Shown: positions 24,620 through 32,534 of the stretch, one piece after another | How the letters are laid out: each line of letters opens with the position of its first letter | Position numbering within the stretch: position 1 is the stretch's first letter | Source of the DNA: CAZTJA01 sp964613745 | GTDB lineage: Bacteria > Desulfobacterota > Desulfomonilia > Desulfomonilales > Desulfomonilaceae | Reading direction: 5' to 3' | Assembly (NCBI GenBank): GCA_964613745.1 | Contig: CAZTJA010000023.1 | Coordinates: forward strand, 1-33,911 | DNA: 33,911 nucleotides | Translations under genes and position numbers: made by a program | Notes under the pieces: model-generated | Told to the model about the DNA's origin: nothing | Seen by the model: the letters and a program-made list of their open reading frames with translations, nothing else | Database searches by the model: none

Positions 24620-25488
24620 TCGGGCTCGCCTTTTCTTCTTGTTTGATTATCGGCTTCTACGGTTTTTGCCGAGACGTTGCCAATCATCTTCGCTGCATCG
24701 TAGAGCAGGATTTCCAAACCTGATACGGTTGCTTCAATAAACATTTTCCCGGATTCGGACTCCTGAAAGCGGCTGAATTCCTCCAATTCTGAATCCGTTA
24801 AGCTCTGATATGTAAAAGCATAAGCCAGAAGAGCATTGTCACGGATTTTAAATTCTCCGATTGTGAGTGATTTCATCACATCTTGAAGCTTTTCGTTCAG
24901 CTCGGGAGAGTCCTGAGTTTTGTTTGTTGCCGATCCCTCCAACATACCCCTTGCAACTGCTTGAATGAAGTTTGGACTCGCTTTGGTCAGTTGGTCCGCT
25001 TCAATAATTTTTTTCAGCAAAGCGATTCTCGGCTCATCAAGAAGCACTAAGGTTTTTCTGCTTTCTCTTAAGTTCTGGAGCCTATTACTCTCAAGAGATG
25101 CCCCGTTGAGTCGAGCAACTTTTTTTCCGATTTTCGAATCGTAAAATCTTTCTACATCTTCCAGAGCAGAGCCGCCCAGCCGATTGGAAATTACATTTCG
25201 TAATGGAATCAGCAGATGAGCGCCGGAACCCTGTCTTCTCAATATAGCTCCTGCCTGAGATCTACTCTTTAGAGAAGGGAAAGCGTCGTCGGGAACAGTG
25301 AAAAACAACGCATTAATCAAATCTTCAATTTGATCGGAGATTCCGGAAGTCTTCAGAATTTTGTCTACCCTATCCGTCTCCGCCGCATTCGTGATAGAAT
25401 AGAAAAAGAATGACGTCGCAAACACGATCAGCAAAAGAATGACCTGAAAAGGCCTACCGAATGGGCTTGAAATCTTGATCATAATCAT
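24616..25488 (-). CDS. Exported DUF2059-like protein
   Basis: Starting at ATG 25488, one base after the thioesterase stop, the protein is 290 residues; an ATG two codons later is equally possible. A Sec signal with hydrophobic core VILLLIVFATSFFFYSI ends near ITNAAETD. The mature protein is helical and carries two related motifs, LEDVERFYDSKIGKKVARLN and ELEEFSRFQESESGKMFIEA, resembling the F/Y-x-S-x-x-G-[KR] motif of DUF2059 proteins, here duplicated. The longer ORF upstream to 25572 runs inside the thioesterase gene and was discarded. It is likely periplasmic, with function unknown. Confidence 0.7.
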   Translation of the reverse strand: MIMIKISSPFGRPFQVILLLIVFATSFFFYSITNAAETDRVDKILKTSGISDQIEDLINALFFTVPDDAFPSLKSRSQAGAILRRQGSGAHLLIPLRNVISNRLGGSALEDVERFYDSKIGKKVARLNGASLESNRLQNLRESRKTLVLLDEPRIALLKKIIEADQLTKASPNFIQAVARGMLEGSATNKTQDSPELNEKLQDVMKSLTIGEFKIRDNALLAYAFTYQSLTDSELEEFSRFQESESGKMFIEATVSGLEILLYDAAKMIGNVSAKTVEADNQTRRKGEPE

Positions 25489-25489
25489 T

Positions 25490-25894
25490 TTACAAAGTGT
25501 GAAATTCACCGGGTATAGGAAGTAGCTTACCGTCTGTTGCAACTGCCACCAGGGTGACGGTTGCGGTGACAAGATAATCTTTGGGAAATCCCTTTTTTAT
25601 TATAATTTGTTTCACAACGACTCTATACCTTGTGGTGTTTTCAATCCAAGTTCTCACCAACAAATCGTCACCCAATCGTGCCGGTGCGTGATAGACGATT
25701 TCGATCTTGTGAACCATAAAATAATAGCCGCGTTCATGATAATCCTCAATCGCGCACAGACGATCAGCTACGTACTCGGTGCGTGCACGTTCCAAATACC
25801 TCAAGTAATTGGCATGATAAACAACGTTCATACAATCAGTGTCTTCATAATAGACTTTGCAGGTGAATTCTCGTTCAACAGGTTCTGCAGACAT
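25490..25894 (-). CDS. YbgC/4-hydroxybenzoyl-CoA thioesterase family protein
   Basis: The 134-residue hot-dog-fold protein has the signature VYYEDTDCMNVVYHANYLR (14-32), with the catalytic Asp in DTD, and YLERARTEYV. It matches YbgC, the acyl-CoA thioesterase of the Tol-Pal region, in length and motif, though YbgC usually has DTDAGGVVYH. No tolQRAB genes are adjacent. Instead it heads a possible operon with two exported proteins and uvrB. A strong GAGGAGGA site lies 4-6 nt before the ATG. It probably hydrolyses short or medium acyl-CoAs. The substrate is not readable from sequence. Confidence 0.88.
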   Translation of the reverse strand: MSAEPVEREFTCKVYYEDTDCMNVVYHANYLRYLERARTEYVADRLCAIEDYHERGYYFMVHKIEIVYHAPARLGDDLLVRTWIENTTRYRVVVKQIIIKKGFPKDYLVTATVTLVAVATDGKLLPIPGEFHTL

Positions 25895-25949
25895 ATTCCT
25901 CCTCGGTCGGCAAATTCCATTTAGCCAAAAGAATTACGCCTAGGCTATT

Positions 25950-25979
25950 TTGACAATGCAACGGCCGTCACTATTCATA
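25950..25979 (+). promoter_or_regulatory. Possible promoter of the SGNH-carbamoyltransferase operon
   Basis: A perfect TTGACA (25950-25955) lies ~100 nt before the SGNH start. The bases 17-18 nt downstream (ATTCATA, 25973-25979) are only a weak -10. It is in the 160-nt divergent spacer shared with the thioesterase gene. Confidence 0.35.
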
Positions 25980-26004
25980 TATCGAGACACTTGTCCTCGG
26001 ATCA

Positions 26005-26019
26005 TCTTTAGGCTAAAGA
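26005..26019. promoter_or_regulatory. 15-bp perfect palindrome before the SGNH gene
   Basis: TCTTTAG-G-CTAAAGA is a perfect 7+7 inverted repeat around a central G, downstream of the TTGACA candidate and 35 nt before the SGNH start. The position would suit an operator. No regulator gene is adjacent. Confidence 0.35.
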
Positions 26020-26054
26020 GTGATGTTCATAAGTTTTGAGGTCTATATTACTGA

Positions 26055-27851
26055 ATGAAAAAGAAACCCCAAAGTCAAGAAATCCGGAGCGACTCTGATC
26101 CCAGAGAGATATCTGAAAAATCCGGTATCAAGCAAACCATGTGGAGATTGGTTAAGGGGCCGTTATACGTCGCTTTTCTCGTTATTTCAGTGTTGGGCCT
26201 CGTGTATGCCATGGAAAAAATGGCAAAGTACATTTTGAGTCGAAGTCATTTAACCCAAATTTATCCACAAAATTTGGCTATGGCGCGTAAAGATTACACT
26301 ATGCCGGTTTCCCACTACGATTATGATTTTGTGCCGGGAGTTTGCGTCGAGTACAACATCATAAAAGGGAACCGCTACGAATATGCAAATAATGCAGGAT
26401 TTCGTGAGCCTCGGCCCATTTCCAAGCAGAAACCCGAAAACGAATATCGTATTTTTCTAACAGGAGGATCGACTGCTTACGGTATGGGCGCCATAGGTGA
26501 AGGCGCAGCACAAATGGGCTATTACGGTCTTGAATATCGAGAAACGATCTCTCATCTTTTGGAAATGATTCTTAATTCAACGGCACCAATCGAAGGGAAA
26601 GTTATTCGCGTATACAACACAGGGGTGTGGGGTTACTCATATCAGCATCTATTAATGCGGTATATTGCCAAGCTGAGACAGTATAAGCCGGATATGATCA
26701 TCTCATTAGATGGGGCAAACGAAATCCCGGTAATCTCGAAAATTGATCCTGATTGGAATTATTTCCAAGAGGGACAGTTTCACAATATCCTTAAGGAAAT
26801 TTATTCGTACAATGTGCCTGGTCTTACATCATATTTGACTCTGTGGCTCAAAAATAATACCTTTTTGATGACCTACCTATGGTCCGGGAGAGACGTGTTC
26901 CAGGATCTCACGAAGGAAGTCCACCGCCAAACATCATCAAGCAATCAGTTTCCTGTTTCCGGCGAATCTTCGAACATATCACTTGAAGAAAAATCACAAA
27001 TTGTAGATCGAAACATTTCGGATGTTATCAAGGTGGTAGAAAATTATCACAGTGTTCTCGAAAACGACGGGGTCTCCCATATTTTCGCCGCTCAACCATG
27101 GTTCTATCTTTCAAAAAAGAAACACCATGAAAAGGAAAACATTCTTGAAGGCATGGAAGGTTATCGATACTATTATGGTGTACCTTCCGATAAAATGTAT
27201 TCTTTACTGCTGAACAATTTGACGCAGAGCGCCCAAAAACAGGGATATTTTTTCGTTGACTTCTCCGATTACTTCGATGATGTATCCGAATGGGTATTTA
27301 CCGATTGGTGCCATTTAACGGCAGGAGCCAACTACCTGCTTGCAAAGGAGTTGGCGAATTTGGTGAAGCAGCATTTTTTTGATCGGCAACTCACAGCTTC
27401 AGACAGGATTGAGGAAAAAGACAGTTATTTTTGGGATTTGGCGGCATCTGCTACCTTGGTTTATTCACCTCCACCCTCGGACCAATCACGTTCCGCTAAC
27501 CACATTTTTAGGGGTTATCCAGGGGAATCTTTTTACTCTTCCGAAGCTAACTCGGAGAATAAGTCGGAGATAATCATAGATCTCGGCAGGAAAATGGCCG
27601 CAAGCCGATTGAGGCTCGTATGGTACGATCGGAATAGCATACCGGATAAATGGACAATAGAATATTCCGACGACATGAAATCTTGGAACTCATTCATTGT
27701 TTCAGACAATCAGAATACGGATGATTATTCCCGTTGGCCCGGATTCGAATATTATTCACCCAACCCGGTTCAGGCCAGGTATTTTAAGTACAGACCCATT
27801 GATTCGGACCGACAGGAAATGAAACTAAGACTCTGGAGCATGTTTCGGTAG
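26055..27851 (+). CDS. Membrane-anchored SGNH-hydrolase-like protein with discoidin-like C-terminus
   Basis: The 598-residue protein has one N-terminal membrane helix (about 37-53) with the rest predicted outside. The SGNH fold is marked by LTGGSTAYG (136-143, nucleophile Ser139 in place of the usual GDS), SLDGANE (217-223, Asn222 as oxyanion residue) and DWCH (Asp417, His420), which completes a catalytic triad. Residues about 460-598 look like an F5/8-type carbohydrate-binding jelly roll (RLVWYDRNSIPDKWTIEYSD). It lies 4 nt upstream of the carbamoyltransferase gene. SGNH enzymes add or remove acyl groups on polysaccharides. An extracytoplasmic glycan esterase or acyltransferase is likely, with substrate unknown. 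Confidence 0.8.
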   Translation: MKKKPQSQEIRSDSDPREISEKSGIKQTMWRLVKGPLYVAFLVISVLGLVYAMEKMAKYILSRSHLTQIYPQNLAMARKDYTMPVSHYDYDFVPGVCVEYNIIKGNRYEYANNAGFREPRPISKQKPENEYRIFLTGGSTAYGMGAIGEGAAQMGYYGLEYRETISHLLEMILNSTAPIEGKVIRVYNTGVWGYSYQHLLMRYIAKLRQYKPDMIISLDGANEIPVISKIDPDWNYFQEGQFHNILKEIYSYNVPGLTSYLTLWLKNNTFLMTYLWSGRDVFQDLTKEVHRQTSSSNQFPVSGESSNISLEEKSQIVDRNISDVIKVVENYHSVLENDGVSHIFAAQPWFYLSKKKHHEKENILEGMEGYRYYYGVPSDKMYSLLLNNLTQSAQKQGYFFVDFSDYFDDVSEWVFTDWCHLTAGANYLLAKELANLVKQHFFDRQLTASDRIEEKDSYFWDLAASATLVYSPPPSDQSRSANHIFRGYPGESFYSSEANSENKSEIIIDLGRKMAASRLRLVWYDRNSIPDKWTIEYSDDMKSWNSFIVSDNQNTDDYSRWPGFEYYSPNPVQARYFKYRPIDSDRQEMKLRLWSMFR

Positions 27852-27855
27852 GAAA

Positions 27856-29673
27856 ATGAACATACTTGGCATTTCAGCATATTACCACGACAGTGCCGCT
27901 TGCCTTTTGCGCGACGGGAAAATATTTGCCGCAGCACAACAGGAGCGCTTTTCTCGAATTAAACATGACCATGCTTTTCCACATGATGCCATTCAGTATT
28001 GCCTCAAAGAGGGCGGACTAACCTCAAGAGATTTGGATTACGTGGTATTTTACGACAAGCCGTTCATAAAGTTCGAACGCCTTCTAGAAACGTATTTGTC
28101 GTATGCACCGCGCGGTTGGGCATCTTTCTTGATGGCCATGCCTCTCTGGCTCAAACAGAAACTCCATATCCCCAAGTTGATCAGGAAAAGTCTTGATTAT
28201 GAAGGGAAAATTGTTTTTCCTGAACACCACGAATCGCATGCGGCAAGTGCTTTTTTTCCGTCCCCTTTCAATAGAGCTGCCTTTCTAACAATGGATGGAG
28301 TAGGTGAATGGACGACCACGAGCTTCGGTGTAGGGGAAGGAAATAAGATCCGTATTGACTATGAGATCAAGTTCCCACACTCGCTTGGTCTCCTCTATTC
28401 CGCTTTCACCTATTTTACCGGATTCAAAGTAAATTCCGGTGAATACAAGGTCATGGGCTTAGCTCCATATGGGCGCCCCGTTTACGTTGACAAAATTCTT
28501 AACGAACTTATCGATGTCAAAGAAGATGGCTCATTTAAGTTGAATATGGACTATTTCACATATCCATACGGACTGACTATGACGGGCAGCAAGTTTGAAG
28601 CCCTCTTCGATGGACCGGCACGCAAGCCTGAAAGTGAGCTTACTCAACGTGAAATGGATTTGGCGAAATCTGTTCAAGACGTGACTGAAGAAGTCATGAT
28701 CAGGACTGCCCGACATGTAAGGAAAACCACCGGAGAAAAATACCTGTGTCTAGCAGGCGGGGTAGCACTTAATTGCGTAGGTAACGGCCGCATACTAAGG
28801 GAAGGCCCATTTGACGACATATGGATTCAACCGGCCGCTGGAGATGCAGGCGGAGCTTTGGGAGCAGCTCTTTTTGTTTGGCATCAGCTCTTGAACAATG
28901 GGCGAGTTGTGGACGACAAGAAAGATTTACAGACCGGGTCTTATCTTGGACCGGAATTCACGGAAGCTGAAATCAAAGCTTTTTTGGACAAAAATGGATA
29001 TTCATATGAATATCTGGGTAATGGTCGGCTTTCGTCAAGAGTTGCAGAATTGTTGGCCGAAGGAAAAGTTATCGGCTGGTTTCAAGGACGAATGGAATTT
29101 GGACCCAGAGCCCTCGGGTCACGCTCAATCATCGGGGATGCTAGAAATCCAAAGATGCAATCCCAAATGAATCTCAAGATAAAATATCGTGAGAGCTTTA
29201 GACCGTTTGCGCCTTCGGTTTTGGCGGAAGAAGCCGATACGGTATTTGAACTTGATCGGCCCTCGCCCTACATGCTGCTGGTTGCGTATGTAGACGAGAA
29301 AATTCGGCGGAGAATGACCGAATCCGAGGAGCAGCTCTGGGGAATAGATAAGCTGAATGTGGCGCGATCCGATATCCCTGCGATTACTCATGTGGATTAC
29401 TCGGCAAGAATACAGACTGTGCACAAAGACACCAATCCCGCTTACCATGAAATGATCTCGGCTTTTCGTGATAAAACCGGATGCCCTGTGATCGTGAATA
29501 CTTCTTTCAATGTCCGGGGCGAACCCATAGTCATGAGCCCTGAGCATGCATATCTGTGCTTTATGAGGACCGAGATGGATTATTTAGTTCTAGGCCCGTT
29601 TCTCCTGGACAAGAAAAAACAACAGGCATTAAAAAGCGATGCGGACTGGCGATCCCAGTATGAACTTGATTAG
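27856..29673 (+). CDS. Carbamoyltransferase (NodU/CmcH family)
   Basis: At 605 residues this is a full-length two-domain O-carbamoyltransferase. The N-terminal Kae1-like domain begins MNILGISAYYHDSAACLL and has the metal-binding HHESHAASAFF, TMDGVGEW and VMGLAPYG, then LAGGVALNC and QPAAGDAGGALGAAL. The C-terminal YrdC-like domain has GRMEFGPRALGSRSI, NTSFNVRGEPIV and a VLGPFLL end. The enzyme moves carbamoyl from carbamoyl phosphate, through carbamoyl adenylate, to a hydroxyl of a sugar or secondary metabolite. It is followed by SxtJ-like and DUF5989-like membrane genes, a conserved-looking trio. The acceptor may be a glycan of the envelope. An AGGA lies just before the ATG. Confidence 0.95.
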   Translation: MNILGISAYYHDSAACLLRDGKIFAAAQQERFSRIKHDHAFPHDAIQYCLKEGGLTSRDLDYVVFYDKPFIKFERLLETYLSYAPRGWASFLMAMPLWLKQKLHIPKLIRKSLDYEGKIVFPEHHESHAASAFFPSPFNRAAFLTMDGVGEWTTTSFGVGEGNKIRIDYEIKFPHSLGLLYSAFTYFTGFKVNSGEYKVMGLAPYGRPVYVDKILNELIDVKEDGSFKLNMDYFTYPYGLTMTGSKFEALFDGPARKPESELTQREMDLAKSVQDVTEEVMIRTARHVRKTTGEKYLCLAGGVALNCVGNGRILREGPFDDIWIQPAAGDAGGALGAALFVWHQLLNNGRVVDDKKDLQTGSYLGPEFTEAEIKAFLDKNGYSYEYLGNGRLSSRVAELLAEGKVIGWFQGRMEFGPRALGSRSIIGDARNPKMQSQMNLKIKYRESFRPFAPSVLAEEADTVFELDRPSPYMLLVAYVDEKIRRRMTESEEQLWGIDKLNVARSDIPAITHVDYSARIQTVHKDTNPAYHEMISAFRDKTGCPVIVNTSFNVRGEPIVMSPEHAYLCFMRTEMDYLVLGPFLLDKKKQQALKSDADWRSQYELD

Positions 29674-29717
29674 ATTACAGAATTGATTTCTATTTGATTT
29701 GATCGGATTTGGAAACA

Positions 29718-30155
29718 ATGAACATAGTACATGAAATAAGAGAAGAAATAAGGGCGGCATCACGGATCCCATCGTCTCGTGACCTCACTATTTTAGCGCT
29801 GCTATTCTTAGTAATCCCCGGATTGATTGGTGCGTATTTGCTCTGGAAAGGTTCATCAAATGGATGGATTTGGATCACTATTGGAACGTCTCTTGCCATC
29901 AGCCGGTTAGTTTCTCCTCTTTTCTTATTAATCTATAAAATATGGGTCGGGTTTTCGGTTATTCTGGGGTACTTTGTTTCTCGAATACTGCTGACGTTGA
30001 TCTTCTTTCTTTTAATAACTCCAATTGGTTTATTGATGAGACTCACCGGTAAGGATCCGATGGAGAGAAAAATCGATAAAGATGCAGCCTCCTATTGGAT
30101 GGCCAAGGAACAAGAATCGGATCTGACGATAGATCGCTATGAAAAACAGTTCTAA
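29718..30155 (+). CDS. SxtJ-like small membrane protein
   Basis: The protein is 145 residues with two to four hydrophobic segments (about 23-43, 49-62, 65-80 and 82-107), a polar N-terminus and a charged C-terminal tail (KDPMERKIDKDAASYW). Size, topology and position right after a carbamoyltransferase match the SxtJ family, named from saxitoxin clusters, whose function is unknown. The ATG at 29718 is chosen; a TTG at 29709 in frame has no better site. It probably resides in the inner membrane and may link the carbamoyltransferase to the membrane, which is inference. Confidence 0.75.
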   Translation: MNIVHEIREEIRAASRIPSSRDLTILALLFLVIPGLIGAYLLWKGSSNGWIWITIGTSLAISRLVSPLFLLIYKIWVGFSVILGYFVSRILLTLIFFLLITPIGLLMRLTGKDPMERKIDKDAASYWMAKEQESDLTIDRYEKQF

Positions 30156-30200
30156 AGATTTGCGCACTAACTCATTGCAAGAACAGCTCGGGAGGCAAAG

Positions 30201-30353
30201 ATGTCGCTGGTAAAAGAATTCTGGGATTTCATGAAGGTAAGAAAGAAATTTTGGCTTGCCCCAATTCTGATAGTTCTTGTTATCTTGTCTGCATTTATAA
30301 TACTTGCGGCAAGCTCTCCTGTTGCAGCTCCGTTCATCTACACTCTATTTTAG
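30201..30353 (+). CDS. DUF5989-like 50-residue membrane peptide
   Basis: This short ORF has an almost ideal site, GGGAGGCAAAG before ATG, and ends just ahead of a strong hairpin. The peptide begins MSLVKEFWDFMKVRKKFWLA, has one hydrophobic helix (about 20-38), and ends SSPVAAPFIYTLF. Aromatic and basic residues before the helix and the terminal FIYTLF fit DUF5989, which I recall as a usual neighbour of SxtJ-like proteins. A membrane subunit of the same complex is likely. The function is not known. Confidence 0.75.
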   Translation: MSLVKEFWDFMKVRKKFWLAPILIVLVILSAFIILAASSPVAAPFIYTLF

Positions 30354-30359
30354 ACAGTT

Positions 30360-30388
30360 GTCCGGATGCGCTTCAAATGCATCCGGAC
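30360..30388 (+). terminator. Perfect 10-bp hairpin after the carbamoyltransferase module
   Basis: GTCCGGATGC (30360-30369) and GCATCCGGAC (30379-30388) pair fully around a 9-nt loop, 6 nt after the peptide's stop codon. The stem is GC-rich and well placed to end the plus-strand operon, but no T tract follows, so intrinsic termination may be weak. Confidence 0.6.
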
Positions 30389-30462
30389 CATCATCGATTT
30401 GCTTGCGAAAGGTTCCGGTTCTCGGGTCAGTTGCCCACAATCCAATGGCGTGCTATGATTAT

Positions 30463-30672
30463 GTAAATTATTAGTAGACATATTCGAAATATCTGTTTCC
30501 GATTATTTTTTCGTTTGNNNNNNNNNNNNNNNNNNNNNNNNNNNNNNNNNNNNNNNNNNNNNNNNNNNNNNNNNNNNNNNNNNNNNNNNNNNNNNNNNNN
30601 NNNNNNNNNNNNNNNNNGTAAATTATTAGTAGACATATTCGAAATATCTGTTTCCGATTATTTTTTCGTTTG
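30463..30672. repeat. 55-bp direct repeat flanking a 100-N gap (likely scaffold artefact)
   Basis: The 55 bases 30463-30517 and 30618-30672 are identical and sit exactly against both ends of the N run (30518-30617). Both copies start GTAAATTATTAG and end TTTTTTCGTTTG. An overlap of exactly 55 bases, abutting a round 100-N spacer, is what results when two contigs sharing an assembler k-mer are joined without merging. The gap is probably not real sequence. A true repeat longer than 55 bp that broke the assembly is the alternative. Confidence 0.85.
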
Positions 30673-30756
30673 TAGAATTGATCGACTGAATTGCTCAATA
30701 CTGAGGTAAATTGATGACCGCCACATTTCTCCAATTTTGCCTGGAAAGGTAGAATC

Positions 30757-32532
30757 ATGATTCAAAAAGCTTCACGGGATTGGGGTGTCCTTTCCGACAA
30801 GGAACAATCCAAGGTTGTGTTTTCTACGGATCCCGCCGATTTCTATTACGCAAGAGTAAACGTGCCGTGCCAAGGGGCATGCCCGGCAGGCACAAATGTT
30901 CCCGCATATATACGAGCAATTTACGAACAACGCTTTGGACGGTCTTACGAACTCAATAGGATGGTTAATCTCTTGCCCGGTGTTCTGGGGCGAATCTGTT
31001 CACGGCCATGCGAAACGAGTTGTCGGCATGGAGAGCGTGAATTAGGAAAGCCGGTGAACATTTGTCATTTGAAGAGATCTGCTGCTGATTTTAAGGAAAC
31101 CGGCCATATTCACATGGAAAGCTTATTGGCTCCATTGGGAAAAAGCGTTGCCGTTATCGGAGCCGGTCCTGCCGGACTTGCAGCTGCCCATGATCTAAGC
31201 ACAATCGGCTTTTCGGTCACCGTTTTTGAAGCCATGGATAAACCGGGGGGCATGCTCTTATACGGAATTCCGGAATTCCGTTTGCCGCGGGATGTTCTCA
31301 AAGGCGAGGTCGATAGTATTCTGCGGCTGGGAGTCAATCTGAAGACGAACATGAGGATGGGCCGAGATATATCTATGAATGAGCTGCTGTCGGATTACGA
31401 TGCGGTGCTCGTAGCGGCGGGTTGCTATGTATCACAAAAGCTGCAGGTTCCGGGTGAAACCCTGGACGGCGTTTTTTCCGGACTGGAATTTGTAATGGAT
31501 GTGAATGCCGGAAAAGCTCCGGAAGTCGGCAATACAGTAGTAGTGATTGGAGCAGGTTTCACCGCCTTTGATTGTGCTCGAACAGCCTTAAGGCTAGGCG
31601 CCCGGAATGTGTCCATATGCATACGAGGTCTTGAAGAAGATCTTAGGGTCACTGAAGATGAAATTGTCGAGGCCAAACGAGAAGGAGTCAAAATCAGAGC
31701 TTTAATGGTGTCGAAGAACATTGTCGGCACCAATAGGGTCGGAGCAGTAGAATTCGTCAGAACTAGACCCGGCCCTATCCTACCCGGCGGAAAACGAGAA
31801 ATTACGTCAATAGAAGGCAGCGATTTTTCAATGGAATGCGATTCCGTCATTGCTGCCATAGGACAAACTCCAGAGCCCCTCCGTATTCCCGGTCAACTCG
31901 AAGATTCCCTAATAAAGGCCGATCCTTCTAGTTTCCGCACCTCCGTGCATAATTTGTACTTGACCGGTGATTTTATGACGGGTCCTTCAACGGTTATAGA
32001 ATCCATCGCCGGCGGAAGACGTGCTGCTGAAAGAATCGCTCAAGATTTGATGGGGAGAAACTTTAGAGAGTGGGTTGTCCGAATCGAAGATGCCCAAATA
32101 ACTGATCGTGATAGAGCATGGGATTACATTCCCAGGTACGAAGTCCCATCCGTCATCCCTGTTCAGGACAGGTTTACTCCTCCAGGCCGAGAAGTGGAAA
32201 CGGGTCTCCCGTTAGAAGATGCTCTTGAGGAGGCAAAGCGATGTTATCTTTGCTACTTGCATTACGAAATTGATATTTCACGATGCATTTATTGCAGGTT
32301 CTGTATTGATGTCGCTCCGAGGGATTGTATTAAGCTGGTCGAGGATGTTGTGCTGAATGAAGATGGTGCAATTGCTTCACTCTCGGAAACGAATGACTGG
32401 AGCAAAGTGAACGCTGTTGTGATCGACAACTCCCGATGTATACGTTGCGGCCAATGCGTGAGAGTCTGCCCGGTCAACTGTATTTCGGTTTCAAAGGTCG
32501 AACTCGTCGAGCGCATTTCGGTTCCGGAGTGA
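30757..32532 (+). CDS. GltD-like NAD(P)/FAD oxidoreductase with Fe-S domains
   Basis: The 591-residue protein resembles the small subunit of glutamate synthase with added ferredoxin modules. The N-terminal Fe-S domain has Cys38/42 (CQGACPAG) and Cys81/85/89 (CSRPCETSC). The flavin domain has VIGAGPAG (133-140), YGIPEFRLP and a second nucleotide site VVVIGAGFTAFDCA, then AAIGQTPEP and LYLTGDF. A C-terminal ferredoxin pair follows: CIYCRFC (510-516) and CIRCGQCVRVCP (561-572). The first ferredoxin motif has Ala520 where the fourth Cys is expected. AAAGG precedes the ATG. It is first of an operon with 2-nt spacing to the next gene. It probably passes electrons between NAD(P)H, FAD and ferredoxin for the downstream oxidoreductase. 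It is unlikely to be true glutamate synthase, since no gltB is seen. Confidence 0.88.
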   Translation: MIQKASRDWGVLSDKEQSKVVFSTDPADFYYARVNVPCQGACPAGTNVPAYIRAIYEQRFGRSYELNRMVNLLPGVLGRICSRPCETSCRHGERELGKPVNICHLKRSAADFKETGHIHMESLLAPLGKSVAVIGAGPAGLAAAHDLSTIGFSVTVFEAMDKPGGMLLYGIPEFRLPRDVLKGEVDSILRLGVNLKTNMRMGRDISMNELLSDYDAVLVAAGCYVSQKLQVPGETLDGVFSGLEFVMDVNAGKAPEVGNTVVVIGAGFTAFDCARTALRLGARNVSICIRGLEEDLRVTEDEIVEAKREGVKIRALMVSKNIVGTNRVGAVEFVRTRPGPILPGGKREITSIEGSDFSMECDSVIAAIGQTPEPLRIPGQLEDSLIKADPSSFRTSVHNLYLTGDFMTGPSTVIESIAGGRRAAERIAQDLMGRNFREWVVRIEDAQITDRDRAWDYIPRYEVPSVIPVQDRFTPPGREVETGLPLEDALEEAKRCYLCYLHYEIDISRCIYCRFCIDVAPRDCIKLVEDVVLNEDGAIASLSETNDWSKVNAVVIDNSRCIRCGQCVRVCPVNCISVSKVELVERISVPE

Positions 32533-32534
32533 TT

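Larger units (their letters stand above)
30354..30756. other. Non-coding spacer with hairpin and assembly gap
   Basis: No credible gene lies between the DUF5989-like peptide and the GltD-like gene. The spacer holds the hairpin at 30360-30388, an identical 55-bp sequence on both sides of 100 N, and about 80 nt leading to the GltD-like start. ORFs reported across the N run are artefacts. Confidence 0.8.

Noticed and set aside
29125..29547. 140-residue ORF antisense to the carbamoyltransferase
   Set aside because: It sits opposite conserved catalytic motifs and has no ribosome binding site or known pattern.
30463..30672. 55-bp direct repeat as an attachment site or mobile-element scar
   Set aside because: Both copies abut the N run exactly and no integrase or transposase is nearby, so an unmerged contig overlap explains it better.
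30427..30758. ORFs crossing the N run on both strands
   Set aside because: They read through 100 unknown bases that are probably an assembly artefact; the remaining sequence shows no coding signal.
30757..32532. Glutamate synthase small subunit (gltD) as a literal assignment
   Set aside because: No large subunit is present, the protein carries extra C-terminal ferredoxin motifs, and it is in an operon with 2-oxoacid oxidoreductase genes.
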